A DNA stretch of 64,000 bases from Candidatus Obscuribacterales bacterium (GTDB taxonomy: Bacteria; Cyanobacteriota; Vampirovibrionia; Obscuribacterales; Obscuribacteraceae): contig JAIERK010000046.1 in the NCBI GenBank assembly GCA_019746975.1, forward strand, positions 48,385-112,384, read 5' to 3'. The notes below the pieces were generated by a model, which was not told the DNA's origin, made no database searches, and saw only the letters and a program-made list of their open reading frames with translations. The translations under genes and the position numbers were made by a program. Positions 1 through 8,800 of this stretch are shown piece after piece. Position 1 is the stretch's first letter. Every line of letters starts with the position of its first letter.

Positions 1-57
1 TAGGCTCTCACGAGGATCAGCTCTAAGTCCGAATCGCACCTCTAGCTGACGGCCAAT

Positions 58-453
58 TTGGGTTCGTATGGGTGCGACTATTTTGTCCTGAATCCCAAGT
101 GGATTCAGCTTCAATTTCCGATCGATCTCATGCCAGAGCACTGCCGGCAAGGATTCCGACTTGGACGAGAAGAGCTCTTGGGTCATCTGCTCGAGCGGCT
201 TATGCCAGATCCGGATATGGAGGTTTTCATACAGCTTGTTGAATACGGCTGCAGCCACAGCACCACACAGGGGAGAATCGAGCCAGAGAAGCCTATCCGG
301 TGGTGGAATGCCCGCCATCAAATAGGTCAGTGCAACGCCTTCCTGGACAGCCTGGACATTAAGGTCATCGCAAGAGCGCGCGAGATGCACCCATCGATCG
401 CGGTGCTCCTTTATTCGATTCTCGATTGTCTTGTCCAGTACGATCACGACTAA
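58..453 (+). CDS. Hypothetical protein, 131 aa
   Basis: I do not recognise a family. The frame opens after an in-frame TAG at 43-45; TTG at 58 is the usual-type start (a CTG lies at 46), and no clear ribosome site is visible because the window begins just upstream. The product has no signal peptide or membrane span. It has a balanced amino-acid mix, including a Trp-rich stretch around residues 80-87, and predicted helices, which looks more like real protein than chance translation. It is alone on this strand and is followed by about 330 bases without a gene. It could be a small cytosolic protein, or the C-terminal part of something starting left of the window, although the in-frame stop argues against that. 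Confidence 0.45.
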   Translation: MGSYGCDYFVLNPKWIQLQFPIDLMPEHCRQGFRLGREELLGHLLERLMPDPDMEVFIQLVEYGCSHSTTQGRIEPEKPIRWWNARHQIGQCNAFLDSLDIKVIARAREMHPSIAVLLYSILDCLVQYDHD

Positions 454-779
454 CGCCAACTCGATTGTGTTGCAATCTGATTCTATTGGCTCGCTCTTCG
501 ACTGTCCACTAATGTGTCAAGGCTTATACTGAAAGGAACGAAATCGCGCACGCACGAAATCGCACCTATCAAAAACTTGCATCGTCTCCACATACGGGGC
601 GACGCATGGCGTGCCAAAGATAGAATGAATCGTCAACAACGCAGATTGGAACGTTTACAGCGTAACTGAATCGGACAGCGCAATGCATCGTTTTCCACGC
701 GAATTAGTATACAGGTTTACAAAACAATTGAATCGGACACTGCAGAATGAATACTTGCAGGCAGAGCAGAAAAGATCAT
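454..779. other. Intergenic region without a gene
   Basis: No convincing reading frame on either strand. It holds two loosely similar stretches near 664 and 726 that share the core TGAATCGGACA followed by a GC-AATG-like end, which may be a degenerate direct repeat. The downstream end of the minus-strand M23 gene abuts it, but I see no hairpin followed by a T-run that would serve as its terminator. Confidence 0.4.
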
Positions 780-1787
780 CTAAACGTGACTGTAAAACTC
801 ATTCTTGCTGAGTCGCTCTAAGACACCGTATGCGGTATTGAACTTAACCGGTATCGAGACTCGCTGCATACCTTCGACATGGTACACGCAGAAGTGGAGA
901 TGGGGTCCGTTGGTGTATCCATTGATGCCGATTCTCGCGATTGGCTGCCATCTTCTGACATCGTCTCCGACCCGTACTCGAGCACTCGCCTTCTTGATGT
1001 GGCAATACTTTGCATAGGTACCATCGGCATGTTTAACAACAATATAGTTGGCGGATCCATTGTACGATTGCGATCGTCCATAAGCGGTTGAATCGTCTCT
1101 AACCGCCACTACGACTCCGGACCTTGCAGCGCAGACGACTGAATTGACGGGCATAGCAAAGTCGATCGCATATTGCTCCTCGAGAGACGAATGCGATTTT
1201 TCATGATCCGCAAGTGTAACTCGGTAAGAATTTCCTCTGGCAAACGGCAGACTATAAGTAAAGTCGAGATTAGGATCGGCACCTTCGACACCAATTATCC
1301 ACTGGGTTTCATACCAACAATCCCATGCCTTATCCCCATCGAGTGGTAAGACAGTAACGAGAGAGCGCGGCTCCCCGCCCTCGATCTTGATATACTCAGG
1401 ATTGTCGTCACAATTGAAATTTTCTCCACTAAAGCGGACTCGCATCGTCGCTTCCAATGCCTTCGAATGCACGAGCCTGAGCAGAACATGATTTTCACCA
1501 GCTACTGCTTCGCACTCTAGCGAACGATCGTCAGACGGCGACTCCGGCTTGCGGCGGATTTTTTTGAGCCCCATATATATGAATCCCAGGGTGAACAAGG
1601 GAAAGCAGATCTGCTTGTAGACCTGCTGAACCAAATATCCACTCTGGCTGCCCGCTATATGATTCATCCAGCGTGCGCTCGTTAGACTGGCAATGAAATC
1701 GAACGCCGACGGTTGCGACGCAGTAGCCGGTTGAATAAACAAAAATGCTAAGCAGACAACGCTGACGAGAAGCGCCTTTGTACGCAT
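780..1787 (-). CDS. Secreted M23 (LytM-like) peptidase family protein, 335 aa
   Basis: M23 proteins are zinc endopeptidases that cut peptidoglycan cross-bridges or act as catalytically dead regulators of amidases. The N-terminus is a clear signal peptide: basic MRTK, a hydrophobic core, then PATASQ, giving a probable cleavage after Ala. A second hydrophobic stretch around residues 60-75 could anchor it. The M23 core is in the C-terminal 150 residues: YAIDFAMP for the first ligand strand, then VKHADGTYAKYCHI, then GPHLHF, the hallmark HxH. The His normally four residues before the first Asp is Gln here (QYAID), although an SH lies a few residues upstream and could supply the ligand. It sits 48 bases downstream of the PWG-repeat gene on the same strand, so the two may be cotranscribed. 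Either an active envelope hydrolase or a degenerate activator; family call is firm, activity is not. Confidence 0.85.
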   Translation of the reverse strand: MRTKALLVSVVCLAFLFIQPATASQPSAFDFIASLTSARWMNHIAGSQSGYLVQQVYKQICFPLFTLGFIYMGLKKIRRKPESPSDDRSLECEAVAGENHVLLRLVHSKALEATMRVRFSGENFNCDDNPEYIKIEGGEPRSLVTVLPLDGDKAWDCWYETQWIIGVEGADPNLDFTYSLPFARGNSYRVTLADHEKSHSSLEEQYAIDFAMPVNSVVCAARSGVVVAVRDDSTAYGRSQSYNGSANYIVVKHADGTYAKYCHIKKASARVRVGDDVRRWQPIARIGINGYTNGPHLHFCVYHVEGMQRVSIPVKFNTAYGVLERLSKNEFYSHV

Positions 1788-1835
1788 AATGCGAAGGTCC
1801 TATGTGTTTGATTTAGCTTTTGCTTGGCTGGTAAG

Positions 1836-2609
1836 TTAATCCAGGCTTGCGCATATCAGGACGGCTGGGGGAATGGCCGGGACGCCTTTTGATTGCGTCT
1901 CTGATGCGGCTTTCCCTCCGCTACGAAAGGAGGACGGGGGAACTATGGGTTCGCCTTTAAGACTGGATTCCTGAACTACATTGTTACCAAGCACACTGTA
2001 TGTGGTGCACGAGGGAACGTTCTGACTGTCCTGAAGAGGCGGTGACGATAGCTCACTTGCATCAGGACGCCAGCGCGATGGATTGATGTCACCTTGTGAC
2101 CGCATGAACATGGTGGAAACGTCGATGCTGCGATTAGCATCGGAGGTCGTTGACGTCGATCGTGGCGGTGGCCCGCCCGGTAAACATACTGAACTGGCAG
2201 TCGTAGTCCCTTCGGAACTATTGTTGTTGGATACGCTGAGCGGTCCCCATGGAGTCAGGTGGACGACTTGAGCCTGACTCTCCTGTTCCGGCTTCCGTGT
2301 GACTACGCCCCACGGAGCAAGATACGAGGACGACTGGTTTTCTGAATCAGACCTGGTGACGGCTCCCCACGGTGCATGATAGACGGTTTGCGCAGCGGTC
2401 TCGACTCTGGATGCGCCCCAGGGTCCGTGGTTAACGGTCTGGGTTTCTGCGTTGGTTCTAGTAACTGGCCCCCAGGGAGCCTGATGTACGACTTGCGAGC
2501 CTCTTGGCGCTTCGCTGTACATGTTGGCCTGCTGGGTCGGCTGGGAATTGCCGTTCCCAGAAATTTGCCCGTGCAGGTTCTTTAGTAAAGATGAAACGCC
2601 TGTGCTCAT
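1836..2609 (-). CDS. PWG-repeat low-complexity protein, 257 aa
   Basis: No known family recognised. The first 140 residues hold five degenerate repeats of about 20-27 residues, each centred on (A/G/T)PWG followed by a hydrophobic residue and often TR, and preceded by (V/N)(V/Y)H; the spacers are Thr/Ser/Glu/Gln-rich. The rest is Ser/Pro-rich and ends in two related blocks (G-x-PIVPPSSFRS and GVPAIPPAVL). There is no signal peptide or membrane segment, so it should be cytosolic and mostly disordered. The ATG is preceded by GGAGAG at proper distance. It lies upstream of the M23 gene, 48 bases apart, same strand. The regularly spaced Trp motifs suggest short linear binding motifs displayed in tandem, but the partner is unknown. 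Confidence 0.7.
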   Translation of the reverse strand: MSTGVSSLLKNLHGQISGNGNSQPTQQANMYSEAPRGSQVVHQAPWGPVTRTNAETQTVNHGPWGASRVETAAQTVYHAPWGAVTRSDSENQSSSYLAPWGVVTRKPEQESQAQVVHLTPWGPLSVSNNNSSEGTTTASSVCLPGGPPPRSTSTTSDANRSIDVSTMFMRSQGDINPSRWRPDASELSSPPLQDSQNVPSCTTYSVLGNNVVQESSLKGEPIVPPSSFRSGGKAASETQSKGVPAIPPAVLICASLD

Positions 2610-2977
2610 AAATAGTGCTCTCCTTCACCCATCTGATCATGCGGCTGCCGGCTTGTTACCAAGCTTTGATCATTTGTGCGTTTGCTTCGCTTATGTACTA
2701 AATACTGAACTTCAAAAGTAGCAAAATAGTGATATTAGGATTCTGCAGTTCAATTGTTGCAAAATGGTTGATCTTTTTGATGAAGATTTGGTGAAACCGT
2801 CCCAAGTCGCTATCGGGCGAGGCTTGAGATTCTCGGCTCACCGGTCGATTTGCTCAAAATATCAAAAAGTGTTGGCAAAAATTTGGCAAATCCGAACATT
2901 TGATATTGAAGAGCATGGCCATGATAGCCAAAAAAGTTTGACAATTCCGGGCATAGTTGTGACAAAAGTTGGACAAC
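2610..2977. other. AT-richer intergenic region
   Basis: No supported gene. It must hold the promoter of the minus-strand PWG-repeat gene (right of 2609) and the end of the BFN transcript (left of 2978). Just downstream of the BFN stop, read on the minus strand, AAGTTG-TC-CAACTTTT forms a short inverted repeat with a small loop and a T-run. That is a weak terminator candidate at best. Confidence 0.35.
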
Positions 2978-3577
2978 TTAGCCCGGCTCGTCTTCCGCAT
3001 CTTCCTCCGGATCGCCTTCCGGCTCCTCTTCGGGCTCCGCAGGTAAGCGCTCGATTCGATTGAAGTCGGACGCTTTCAGATTTTGGACGAAATCTTTGAA
3101 CTCATCGTCCTTTTCGCCCGTCTTCTGCTCCATTACCAGAGGGACGGAATTGGCGTCATATGCGGACTCGGACATAAACATGGGCGCTTCGGATTTGATC
3201 GCTATCGCAATAGCATCAAACGGTCGAGCGTCGAGCGTAATAAGCTTTTCTTCTTCCAGCGCCGGCTTGTCCTCTTCGCCATCACCATCACCGTCGCCAC
3301 CTCTCACGAGAACGGAAGCAACGTATTGCCCGGAATCAGCCAGATCGATTTCGACCTTCTGGACCCGATGGTGAAGGTCGCCGATGATATTAAACATAAG
3401 ATCGTGAGTCATCGGACGCGGCATTTTGCGCTTCTGAAGCAGTCTTATTACGGTAATCCCTTCATTTATATCAATTGGAATCGGCACGACCTTCTTGGCG
3501 CCATCGCGACTTAAAATGACCGCAGCCACATCGTTGGCTTCGTCAAAAGCTATTCCGAGTACCGAGACTTCATTCAA
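2978..3577 (-). CDS. Bifunctional nuclease (BFN/DUF151) family protein, 199 aa
   Basis: The family was named from a plant RNase/DNase regulator; most bacterial members are uncharacterised. The domain covers residues 1-160: an opening strand EVSVLGIAFDE, the PIPIDINEG turn typical of the family, a TH-DLMFNIIGDL helix region, and DARPFDAIAIAIKSEAP, the conserved DARPSDA-like signature. Two additions stand out: a Gly/Asp-rich insert (about residues 92-108) inside the core and a very acidic C-terminal tail rich in EPEE/DPEE. The start is TTG at 3577. The frame has a TGA 27 bases upstream and no ATG or GTG, and the family normally begins with just this kind of residue run, so TTG is well supported. 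An upstream ATG at about 3604 is out of frame. It is probably monocistronic, or coupled to the doubtful frame just upstream. Confidence 0.88.
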   Translation of the reverse strand: MNEVSVLGIAFDEANDVAAVILSRDGAKKVVPIPIDINEGITVIRLLQKRKMPRPMTHDLMFNIIGDLHHRVQKVEIDLADSGQYVASVLVRGGDGDGDGEEDKPALEEEKLITLDARPFDAIAIAIKSEAPMFMSESAYDANSVPLVMEQKTGEKDDEFKDFVQNLKASDFNRIERLPAEPEEEPEGDPEEDAEDEPG

Positions 3578-3641
3578 TTTGCTTACCCAAAAGGCCTTTA
3601 TTCATAATAGCTAGGAGACGGTAAGGTCCACGCCAAGGTTA

Positions 3642-3986
3642 CTAAGTAGACGGTGATATGGGCATGTTATCACGGCCCAAGACCCATGGGAATCGTATGC
3701 TAACAAGATCGGTTCGGCCACCATTCATCAGCGTGCACACTGCCATATCTGGGTCTCCCGAATTGCGAACTTTTGACATTCGCACCGTCAGGAAGAATGA
3801 GGATTTACGGTGCGTTTGGTAATGGAATCGATTCGCTACAACGTCAAGCAGTTTGCATATTAAGCCTTCTAGTCGTCTAATTGCTGTGCCTCTGCCATAA
3901 GCACGTGGTGCCGGCATGTTTTCAGTGGATCTTTTCCAAGACAAAACGCTTGAGACAGGCGGTAAAGGCCTCGAAGCATTTGTCAA
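3642..3986 (-). CDS. Doubtful hypothetical protein, up to 114 aa
   Basis: No family recognised. The longest frame starts at TTG 3986. An internal ATG at 3917 would give about 91 residues, and neither start has a good ribosome site. The C-terminal half reads like ordinary protein (alternating hydrophobic strands, a GDPDMAVCTLMNGG turn), while the N-terminal 40 residues are Ser/Arg/Pro-rich as in chance frames. It ends 64 bases before the BFN start on the same strand, so it may be the first gene of a two-gene unit or an artefact of that leader. Confidence 0.3.
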   Translation of the reverse strand: MTNASRPLPPVSSVLSWKRSTENMPAPRAYGRGTAIRRLEGLICKLLDVVANRFHYQTHRKSSFFLTVRMSKVRNSGDPDMAVCTLMNGGRTDLVSIRFPWVLGRDNMPISPST

Positions 3987-4718
3987 TTTCGGGCAAGACT
4001 CACGTCTAGGTAGTCAAAGGCCAAGTTACACCACGCACAAATCTAGGGCGAACTAACAAACACCCGTTGACTCCACTCAATTTATGTTGGTCGGCGGACG
4101 AGCATTCACGCTCTATATCATGTACGAATCTGAATCTATGTGCGAATCTAGATCGCACGGGCTGTGCGACGACTCAACAATCGCACTGGCTGCGCTACGA
4201 CTCAGCCAGTAGAGGAAGACGCCATCAAGATTTCGTGGCGCAGTCGATTATCACAAGGCACATCCGACGGCACCGAATGCGGTGACATAAGCCAGCAGGG
4301 CGATAGATTTTGGAAATCGAGAAGAGAAACTAATTGTTTTATAGAAAAATGATTGAAGACTTGTAGACGAACGGTGCCCGACGCTCGACGAATTCAGCTC
4401 GTGAAGAGCCAGATGCAAGAGAGGTTGGAAGATTAAGACAGCGGCGCAACGAAATCTCGTTTCCGGAGACAAGTTAGCCGGTTCATACCCCTTGCCGCTT
4501 AGCATCCGATCAATTCAAGAACTTTTGTACAGCTTGGAAACCACCGCCGAAGCTCGCCGGGGTCAAATAGCCGAAAGACTAAGGACAGCTTACTTAATCG
4601 ACAGAGAAATTCTCCTTGCCAGCCGTCGCAAAGTTATCAAAGACCGGTTTAATTAAGGACGCGGGCCCTCAGCCAGGTAAAATGATAGTGAATTGAGCAA
4701 AACCCCTGTAGGTTGTCG
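3987..4718. other. Gene-poor region upstream of clpS
   Basis: No reading frame here looks coding: the short ones are rich in Arg, His and Ser and overlap one another. It contains the small tandem duplication at 4153-4208, and its right end must carry the clpS promoter, where AT-rich sequence lies around 4640-4690. I could not assign a -10/-35 pair with confidence, nor any structured RNA. Confidence 0.4.
4153..4208 (+). repeat. Tandem duplication of a 28-bp unit
   Basis: Two adjacent 28-base copies, 4153-4180 and 4181-4208, match at 23 of 28 positions by direct comparison; both begin TCGCAC and contain GGCTG and ACGACTCA. A shorter related pair, GTACGAATCTGAATC and GTGCGAATCTAGATC, lies just upstream at about 4120-4155. 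It lies in DNA with no supported gene. Confidence 0.6.
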
Positions 4719-5039
4719 ATGTCAGATTGGGATCACGAACACGAGCACGATCACGGTGTAATCACCGAGACTCAAAAGAAGGTCAAGAAGCCGCCACTGT
4801 ACAAGGTTCTCTTGCACAATGACGACTATACGACCATGGAGTTCGTCATCCTGGTTCTAAAGGTGGTTTTTCTAAAGCAAGATACCGAGGCAGTTAAGAT
4901 AATGCTTAATGTACATCAGCAGGGTATCGGGGTGGCTGGCGTTTACACATTTGAAATCGCGGAAGCCAAAGCCAATCGGGTGATCGAGCTCGCCAGGGAC
5001 AATAATTTCCCGCTTCTTTGCACGGTTGAGGAAGAATAA
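4719..5039 (+). CDS. clpS: ATP-dependent Clp protease adaptor ClpS
   Basis: ClpS binds proteins with destabilising N-terminal residues and hands them to ClpA for unfolding and degradation by ClpP in the cytosol. The core is intact: PPLYKVLLHNDDYTTMEFV (Asn-Asp-Asp substrate pocket), VFLKQDTEAVKIMLNVHQQGIGVAGVY, then the closing EIAEAKA helix. The N-terminal tail is strikingly His/Asp/Glu-rich (DHEHEHDHG), longer in acidic and His residues than usual. ATG at 4719 is preferred; a TTG two codons earlier (4713) is possible. clpA begins 48 bases after its stop on the same strand, the classic clpS-clpA pairing, so the two are almost certainly cotranscribed and used together. Confidence 0.95.
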   Translation: MSDWDHEHEHDHGVITETQKKVKKPPLYKVLLHNDDYTTMEFVILVLKVVFLKQDTEAVKIMLNVHQQGIGVAGVYTFEIAEAKANRVIELARDNNFPLLCTVEEE

Positions 5040-5087
5040 ACCGAATAGTGGTAGAACTAGATACAGTTAGCTACCACAGAGCGATCA

Positions 5088-7541
5088 ATGTTAACGGCAG
5101 AACTACAAAAGACAATTACTAAAGCAGCAGAGGACGCCCTCGCTCGCAGGCATGAATATCTAACGCTGGAGCACCTCCTTTACGCATTGACGGAGGAGAA
5201 GACTGGCGCGGAGGTAATCATCAACTGCGGGGGCGACATCAAGCTATTGCGCCAGGAGCTGGAGCAGTTCCTCAACGATGCCTTCGAGCGAGTCCCGGAC
5301 GGTATGGACTATACGCTAGCCCAGACGGCGGCGTATGAGCGGGTATTGCGCAGAGCGATCATGCAGGCGCACGCCTCTGGTCAGACCACGATTGACTCAG
5401 GCAATGTGCTCGCGGCCATGTTCGAAGAGCGTCGCTCCCACGCCGTATATCTTTTGGAAAAACAAGGAATAACCAGACTCGACGTACTTAACTTCATTTC
5501 GCACGGCATTTCGAAGATCACGCCGAGCGATGAAGACGAAGAAGAGATGGGCGGATTTGACCCGTCTGGCCGCGATGACAGCAAAGCGCTCAAAGATCCG
5601 CTGGAATCTTTCACGGTAGACCTGGTCAAAAGAGCGAGCGAAGGAAAGATCGATCCGCTGATCGGAAGAGAGCGTGAGATCAAACGGACAATTCAGGTTC
5701 TGTGCAGAAGGCGCAAGAACAACCCAATCTATGTAGGCGATCCTGGTGTAGGAAAAACCGCTATCGCCGAAGGTTTAGCGCTGAAGATTTTCAACGATGA
5801 GGTGCCGAAGGCGCTGTCGGGAGTTGAGATGTATGCTCTCGACATGGGCTCTCTCATCGCCGGCACCAAGTATCGCGGTCAGTTCGAAGAGCGGCTGAAA
5901 GCGGTTATTAAGGCGCTAAAAGAGAAGCCCGGCGTCATTCTTGTTATCGATGAAATTCACACCATAGTAGGTGCCGGATCGACAACTGGCAGCGTGATGG
6001 ATGCATCCAACCTGCTCAAGCCGGCGCTGCAAAGCGGCGAACTCCGCTGCATCGGCTCAACCACATATCCGGAGTATAAGCAATCGTTCGAGCACGATAA
6101 GGCGCTGGCAAGGCGCTTCGAAAAAATTGACATCGCCGAGCCGAACATACCGGACACTATCAAGATTCTGAAAGGATTGAAGCCATATTACGAGCAGCAC
6201 CACGGCGTTACATACCCTGATGATGTTCTCGAACTGGCAGCTAATCTGGCGAGTAAACATATCAACGACAAGTGCCTTCCGGACAAGGCGATCGACGTAA
6301 TCGACGAAGTCGGTGCCGCAGTCAAGCTTGAAGAAGAACGCGCTTCGCGTGAAATCACTACCGATGATATCGAGACAGTCGTGGCGAGCATTGCCAAGAT
6401 CCCGACAAAATCTGTCTCAGGTTCTGACAAAGCCCGCCTCTTGAGCATGGAAATCGAACTCAAAGCATTGATTTACGGGCAAGATCACGCCATCGAGCAG
6501 GTGGTGAAAGCGATTAAACTTTCCCGTGCCGGATTGGGAAATCCGACAAAGCCGGTCGGCTGCTATCTCTTCTCAGGACCAACCGGAGTGGGCAAAACTG
6601 AGCTGGCAAAGCAGCTTGCCAATACCCTGGGAGTGAAATTCCTGCGCTTCGACATGAGTGAGTACATGGAGAAGCACACGGTATCAAGACTAATTGGTGC
6701 GCCTCCTGGCTATGTTGGTTTTGATCAAGGCGGACTGCTCACCGATGCAATCAACAAGACACCGCACTGCGTGCTGCTCTTAGATGAAATCGAAAAGGCG
6801 CACCCTGATCTCTTCAATATTCTATTGCAAGTTATGGATCACGCGGCCCTCACCGACAACAATGGGAAGAAAGCCGATTTCCGCAACGTCATTCTGATTA
6901 TGACAACCAACGCCGGTGCTCGAGAGATGTCGGCAGAGCCTATAGGATTCCAATTGAAAGACGACGAAGAATCTGGCGTGCCGAGGAAGAACATGACTCC
7001 AGGCGCGAGTGTAGGCAAGAATGCCATTGAAAAAACTTTCAGCCCGGAATTCCGCAACCGCCTCGACGCCTGGGTTGCCTTCAATCAGCTCACGCTAGAG
7101 AATGTCAAACGCGTTGTCGACAAGTTCGTCGACGAACTAAAGATTCAGCTCGTCGAGAAGAAAGTCGATATCACGTTGACTGAAACAGCTCGAGAATGGC
7201 TCTCCAAGAAAGGTTTCGACAAGCTGTATGGCGCAAGGCCGATGGCGCGATTGATTCAACAGAAGTTGAGAGAACCGCTATCGGAAGATCTGCTATTTGG
7301 TGCACTCGAAAACGGTGGTCATGCGCTCATCGACATAAAAGACGACGATGTCGTGGTCAAAAGCACCAGCGACATGCCGGATGACGAGCAGACGACCGAA
7401 CAGGGAAGTGAGACAGAAAAGGCTAAGGAAGAAAAGCCTAAAGAGAGCGATAAGTCCAAAGAAGACAAAGACAAGGATAAGCGCGAAGAACCTGAACCCA
7501 GGCTAAAGCGGCCTAGTCCTCATCATGATCTGAGTGGATAG
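5088..7541 (+). CDS. clpA: ATP-dependent Clp protease ATP-binding subunit ClpA, 817 aa
   Basis: Hexameric AAA+ unfoldase that feeds substrates into ClpP. Order: N-domain with two Clp repeats (1-145), an acidic linker (DEDEEEMGG, about 149-156), D1 with Walker A GDPGVGKT (217-224) and Walker B VIDEI (286-290), then directly D2 with Walker A GPTGVGKT (497-504) and Walker B LLLDEIEK (563-570). There is no coiled-coil middle domain between D1 and D2, which excludes ClpB and ClpC and, with clpS just upstream, makes this ClpA. An IGF tripeptide (619-621) matches the loop that docks on ClpP. The last 60 residues are an unusual Lys/Glu/Asp-rich tail with repeated KEEKPKES/KEDKDKDKRE patterns. The 3' end overlaps the convergent TPR gene by 29 bases. 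No clpP is in the window. Confidence 0.95.
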   Translation: MLTAELQKTITKAAEDALARRHEYLTLEHLLYALTEEKTGAEVIINCGGDIKLLRQELEQFLNDAFERVPDGMDYTLAQTAAYERVLRRAIMQAHASGQTTIDSGNVLAAMFEERRSHAVYLLEKQGITRLDVLNFISHGISKITPSDEDEEEMGGFDPSGRDDSKALKDPLESFTVDLVKRASEGKIDPLIGREREIKRTIQVLCRRRKNNPIYVGDPGVGKTAIAEGLALKIFNDEVPKALSGVEMYALDMGSLIAGTKYRGQFEERLKAVIKALKEKPGVILVIDEIHTIVGAGSTTGSVMDASNLLKPALQSGELRCIGSTTYPEYKQSFEHDKALARRFEKIDIAEPNIPDTIKILKGLKPYYEQHHGVTYPDDVLELAANLASKHINDKCLPDKAIDVIDEVGAAVKLEEERASREITTDDIETVVASIAKIPTKSVSGSDKARLLSMEIELKALIYGQDHAIEQVVKAIKLSRAGLGNPTKPVGCYLFSGPTGVGKTELAKQLANTLGVKFLRFDMSEYMEKHTVSRLIGAPPGYVGFDQGGLLTDAINKTPHCVLLLDEIEKAHPDLFNILLQVMDHAALTDNNGKKADFRNVILIMTTNAGAREMSAEPIGFQLKDDEESGVPRKNMTPGASVGKNAIEKTFSPEFRNRLDAWVAFNQLTLENVKRVVDKFVDELKIQLVEKKVDITLTETAREWLSKKGFDKLYGARPMARLIQQKLREPLSEDLLFGALENGGHALIDIKDDDVVVKSTSDMPDDEQTTEQGSETEKAKEEKPKESDKSKEDKDKDKREEPEPRLKRPSPHHDLSG

Positions 7542-8778
7542 CAATAGCGAGCGGTTTTTCAGAAAAGTGTCCAACGTTGACTAAACTCGTTAGCACGTAG
7601 GAAGGTCTTTTCTTGCCTGCAATGGCCTCTCGAATATGATCTAAGCGTGACAACTCTCTTTCCAGGTAGGCAGCATCACAACGATCGGCTTCGCTTTCGA
7701 GGTTTTGAGCTTGCTCCTTGCGACCGATCCCTGAGAGCATCTGGGCGTAATCGCGCAGAATATCTGAAAGATCGAAATAGTTGGGATTGGAGTTCACTTT
7801 GAACAAATCAATTGCATTGCGATAGTGCAGTTCAGCCTCTTCTACTCGATTCTGGCGATATCGAATGTCTGCCAGAACGCGATAACAAAGTGCCGTAAAC
7901 TCCTCGGCCTCATATGGTTTCATACTGGATTTTGCCAGAGTGTCTTCAATCTTCTGTTCTGCCTGGTCCAGGTCCCCTCGCTGTTTGAGCACAATTGCTT
8001 CGATGTAAGACACGCGCCTAGACACCGTATTTGGTGCCTTCGCGAGGACGTGAGAATAGCGCTCGAGTAGTGCCTGCGCCTCATCAAATCTGCCTGTGTG
8101 CACATAGCATATTGCCAAAACCACAACATTGAAGGGAGCAAGGACGTCTTTCGACCGTGTGGTAGAAAGAGCATTCAAAACTATCTCAATCGCTTCGTCA
8201 TAACGACGTTGAGAAACGTACGCGCAGGAGAGGTAGTGAGCGATTCCAGGATTTTTTGGAATACCGGAATGTACCAATGACTTCGTCATCGAAGCCCAAA
8301 CGACCCTGGTCAACGCCTCGAACTCGGCATGGCGTCCCTGCAAAGTCAGCATTCTAAACTGGACAAAGCTACACAGGTCGAGCGTATACATCGTGAGCGG
8401 ATAGAATGCCGTATTCCACCACAAGGCATAATCGAGCATCTTCGCAACACCGAAATAATCGCGGCGCTTGAAAGCACCAAAGACACGCAGACCGAGAAGC
8501 GTTGCCACGGCAGTGCCCACCGAGAGGAACAAGAACAGCAAGAACCACACATTGAAATGGAAAAGAGCGCCTAAAGTAGCCGATGCGCATATGACCACAA
8601 CGAATGACCCCCAGAAGATCAGTTCGCTCCATTCACCATGCCGCTTTCCATATTCAGCGAGCGCTCGGGCAGTGTCATCATCGATAAGCCTGAGCTCATG
8701 CAGCAAGCCGCCTCTCGTCGTGCTGACCGCCAGCTCTCGATCGCCCGCGTCGGATTCGGATTCTTCAAATGACTCCAC
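7513..8778 (-). CDS. TPR membrane protein, 421 aa
   Basis: Two adjacent hydrophobic spans (about residues 53-75 and 80-103) follow a short N-terminal cytosolic part. The remaining 300 residues are TPR-like helical pairs: recognisable units include the AHYLSCAYVSQRRYDEAIEI region, AICYVHTGRFDEAQALLERY, and RYRQNRVEEAELHYRNAIDLF. Such proteins scaffold complexes at the inner face of the membrane. The start is GTG at 8778. It begins 22 bases after the fabH stop on the same strand, so it is the second gene of a fabH transcript; whether it has any role in fatty-acid synthesis is unknown. Its last nine codons overlap the end of clpA on the other strand. Confidence 0.8.
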   Translation of the reverse strand: MESFEESESDAGDRELAVSTTRGGLLHELRLIDDDTARALAEYGKRHGEWSELIFWGSFVVVICASATLGALFHFNVWFLLFLFLSVGTAVATLLGLRVFGAFKRRDYFGVAKMLDYALWWNTAFYPLTMYTLDLCSFVQFRMLTLQGRHAEFEALTRVVWASMTKSLVHSGIPKNPGIAHYLSCAYVSQRRYDEAIEIVLNALSTTRSKDVLAPFNVVVLAICYVHTGRFDEAQALLERYSHVLAKAPNTVSRRVSYIEAIVLKQRGDLDQAEQKIEDTLAKSSMKPYEAEEFTALCYRVLADIRYRQNRVEEAELHYRNAIDLFKVNSNPNYFDLSDILRDYAQMLSGIGRKEQAQNLESEADRCDAAYLERELSRLDHIREAIAGKKRPSYVLTSLVNVGHFSEKPLAIAIHSDHDED

Positions 8779-8800
8779 AAGCCAACCCTCTACTGAGAGC

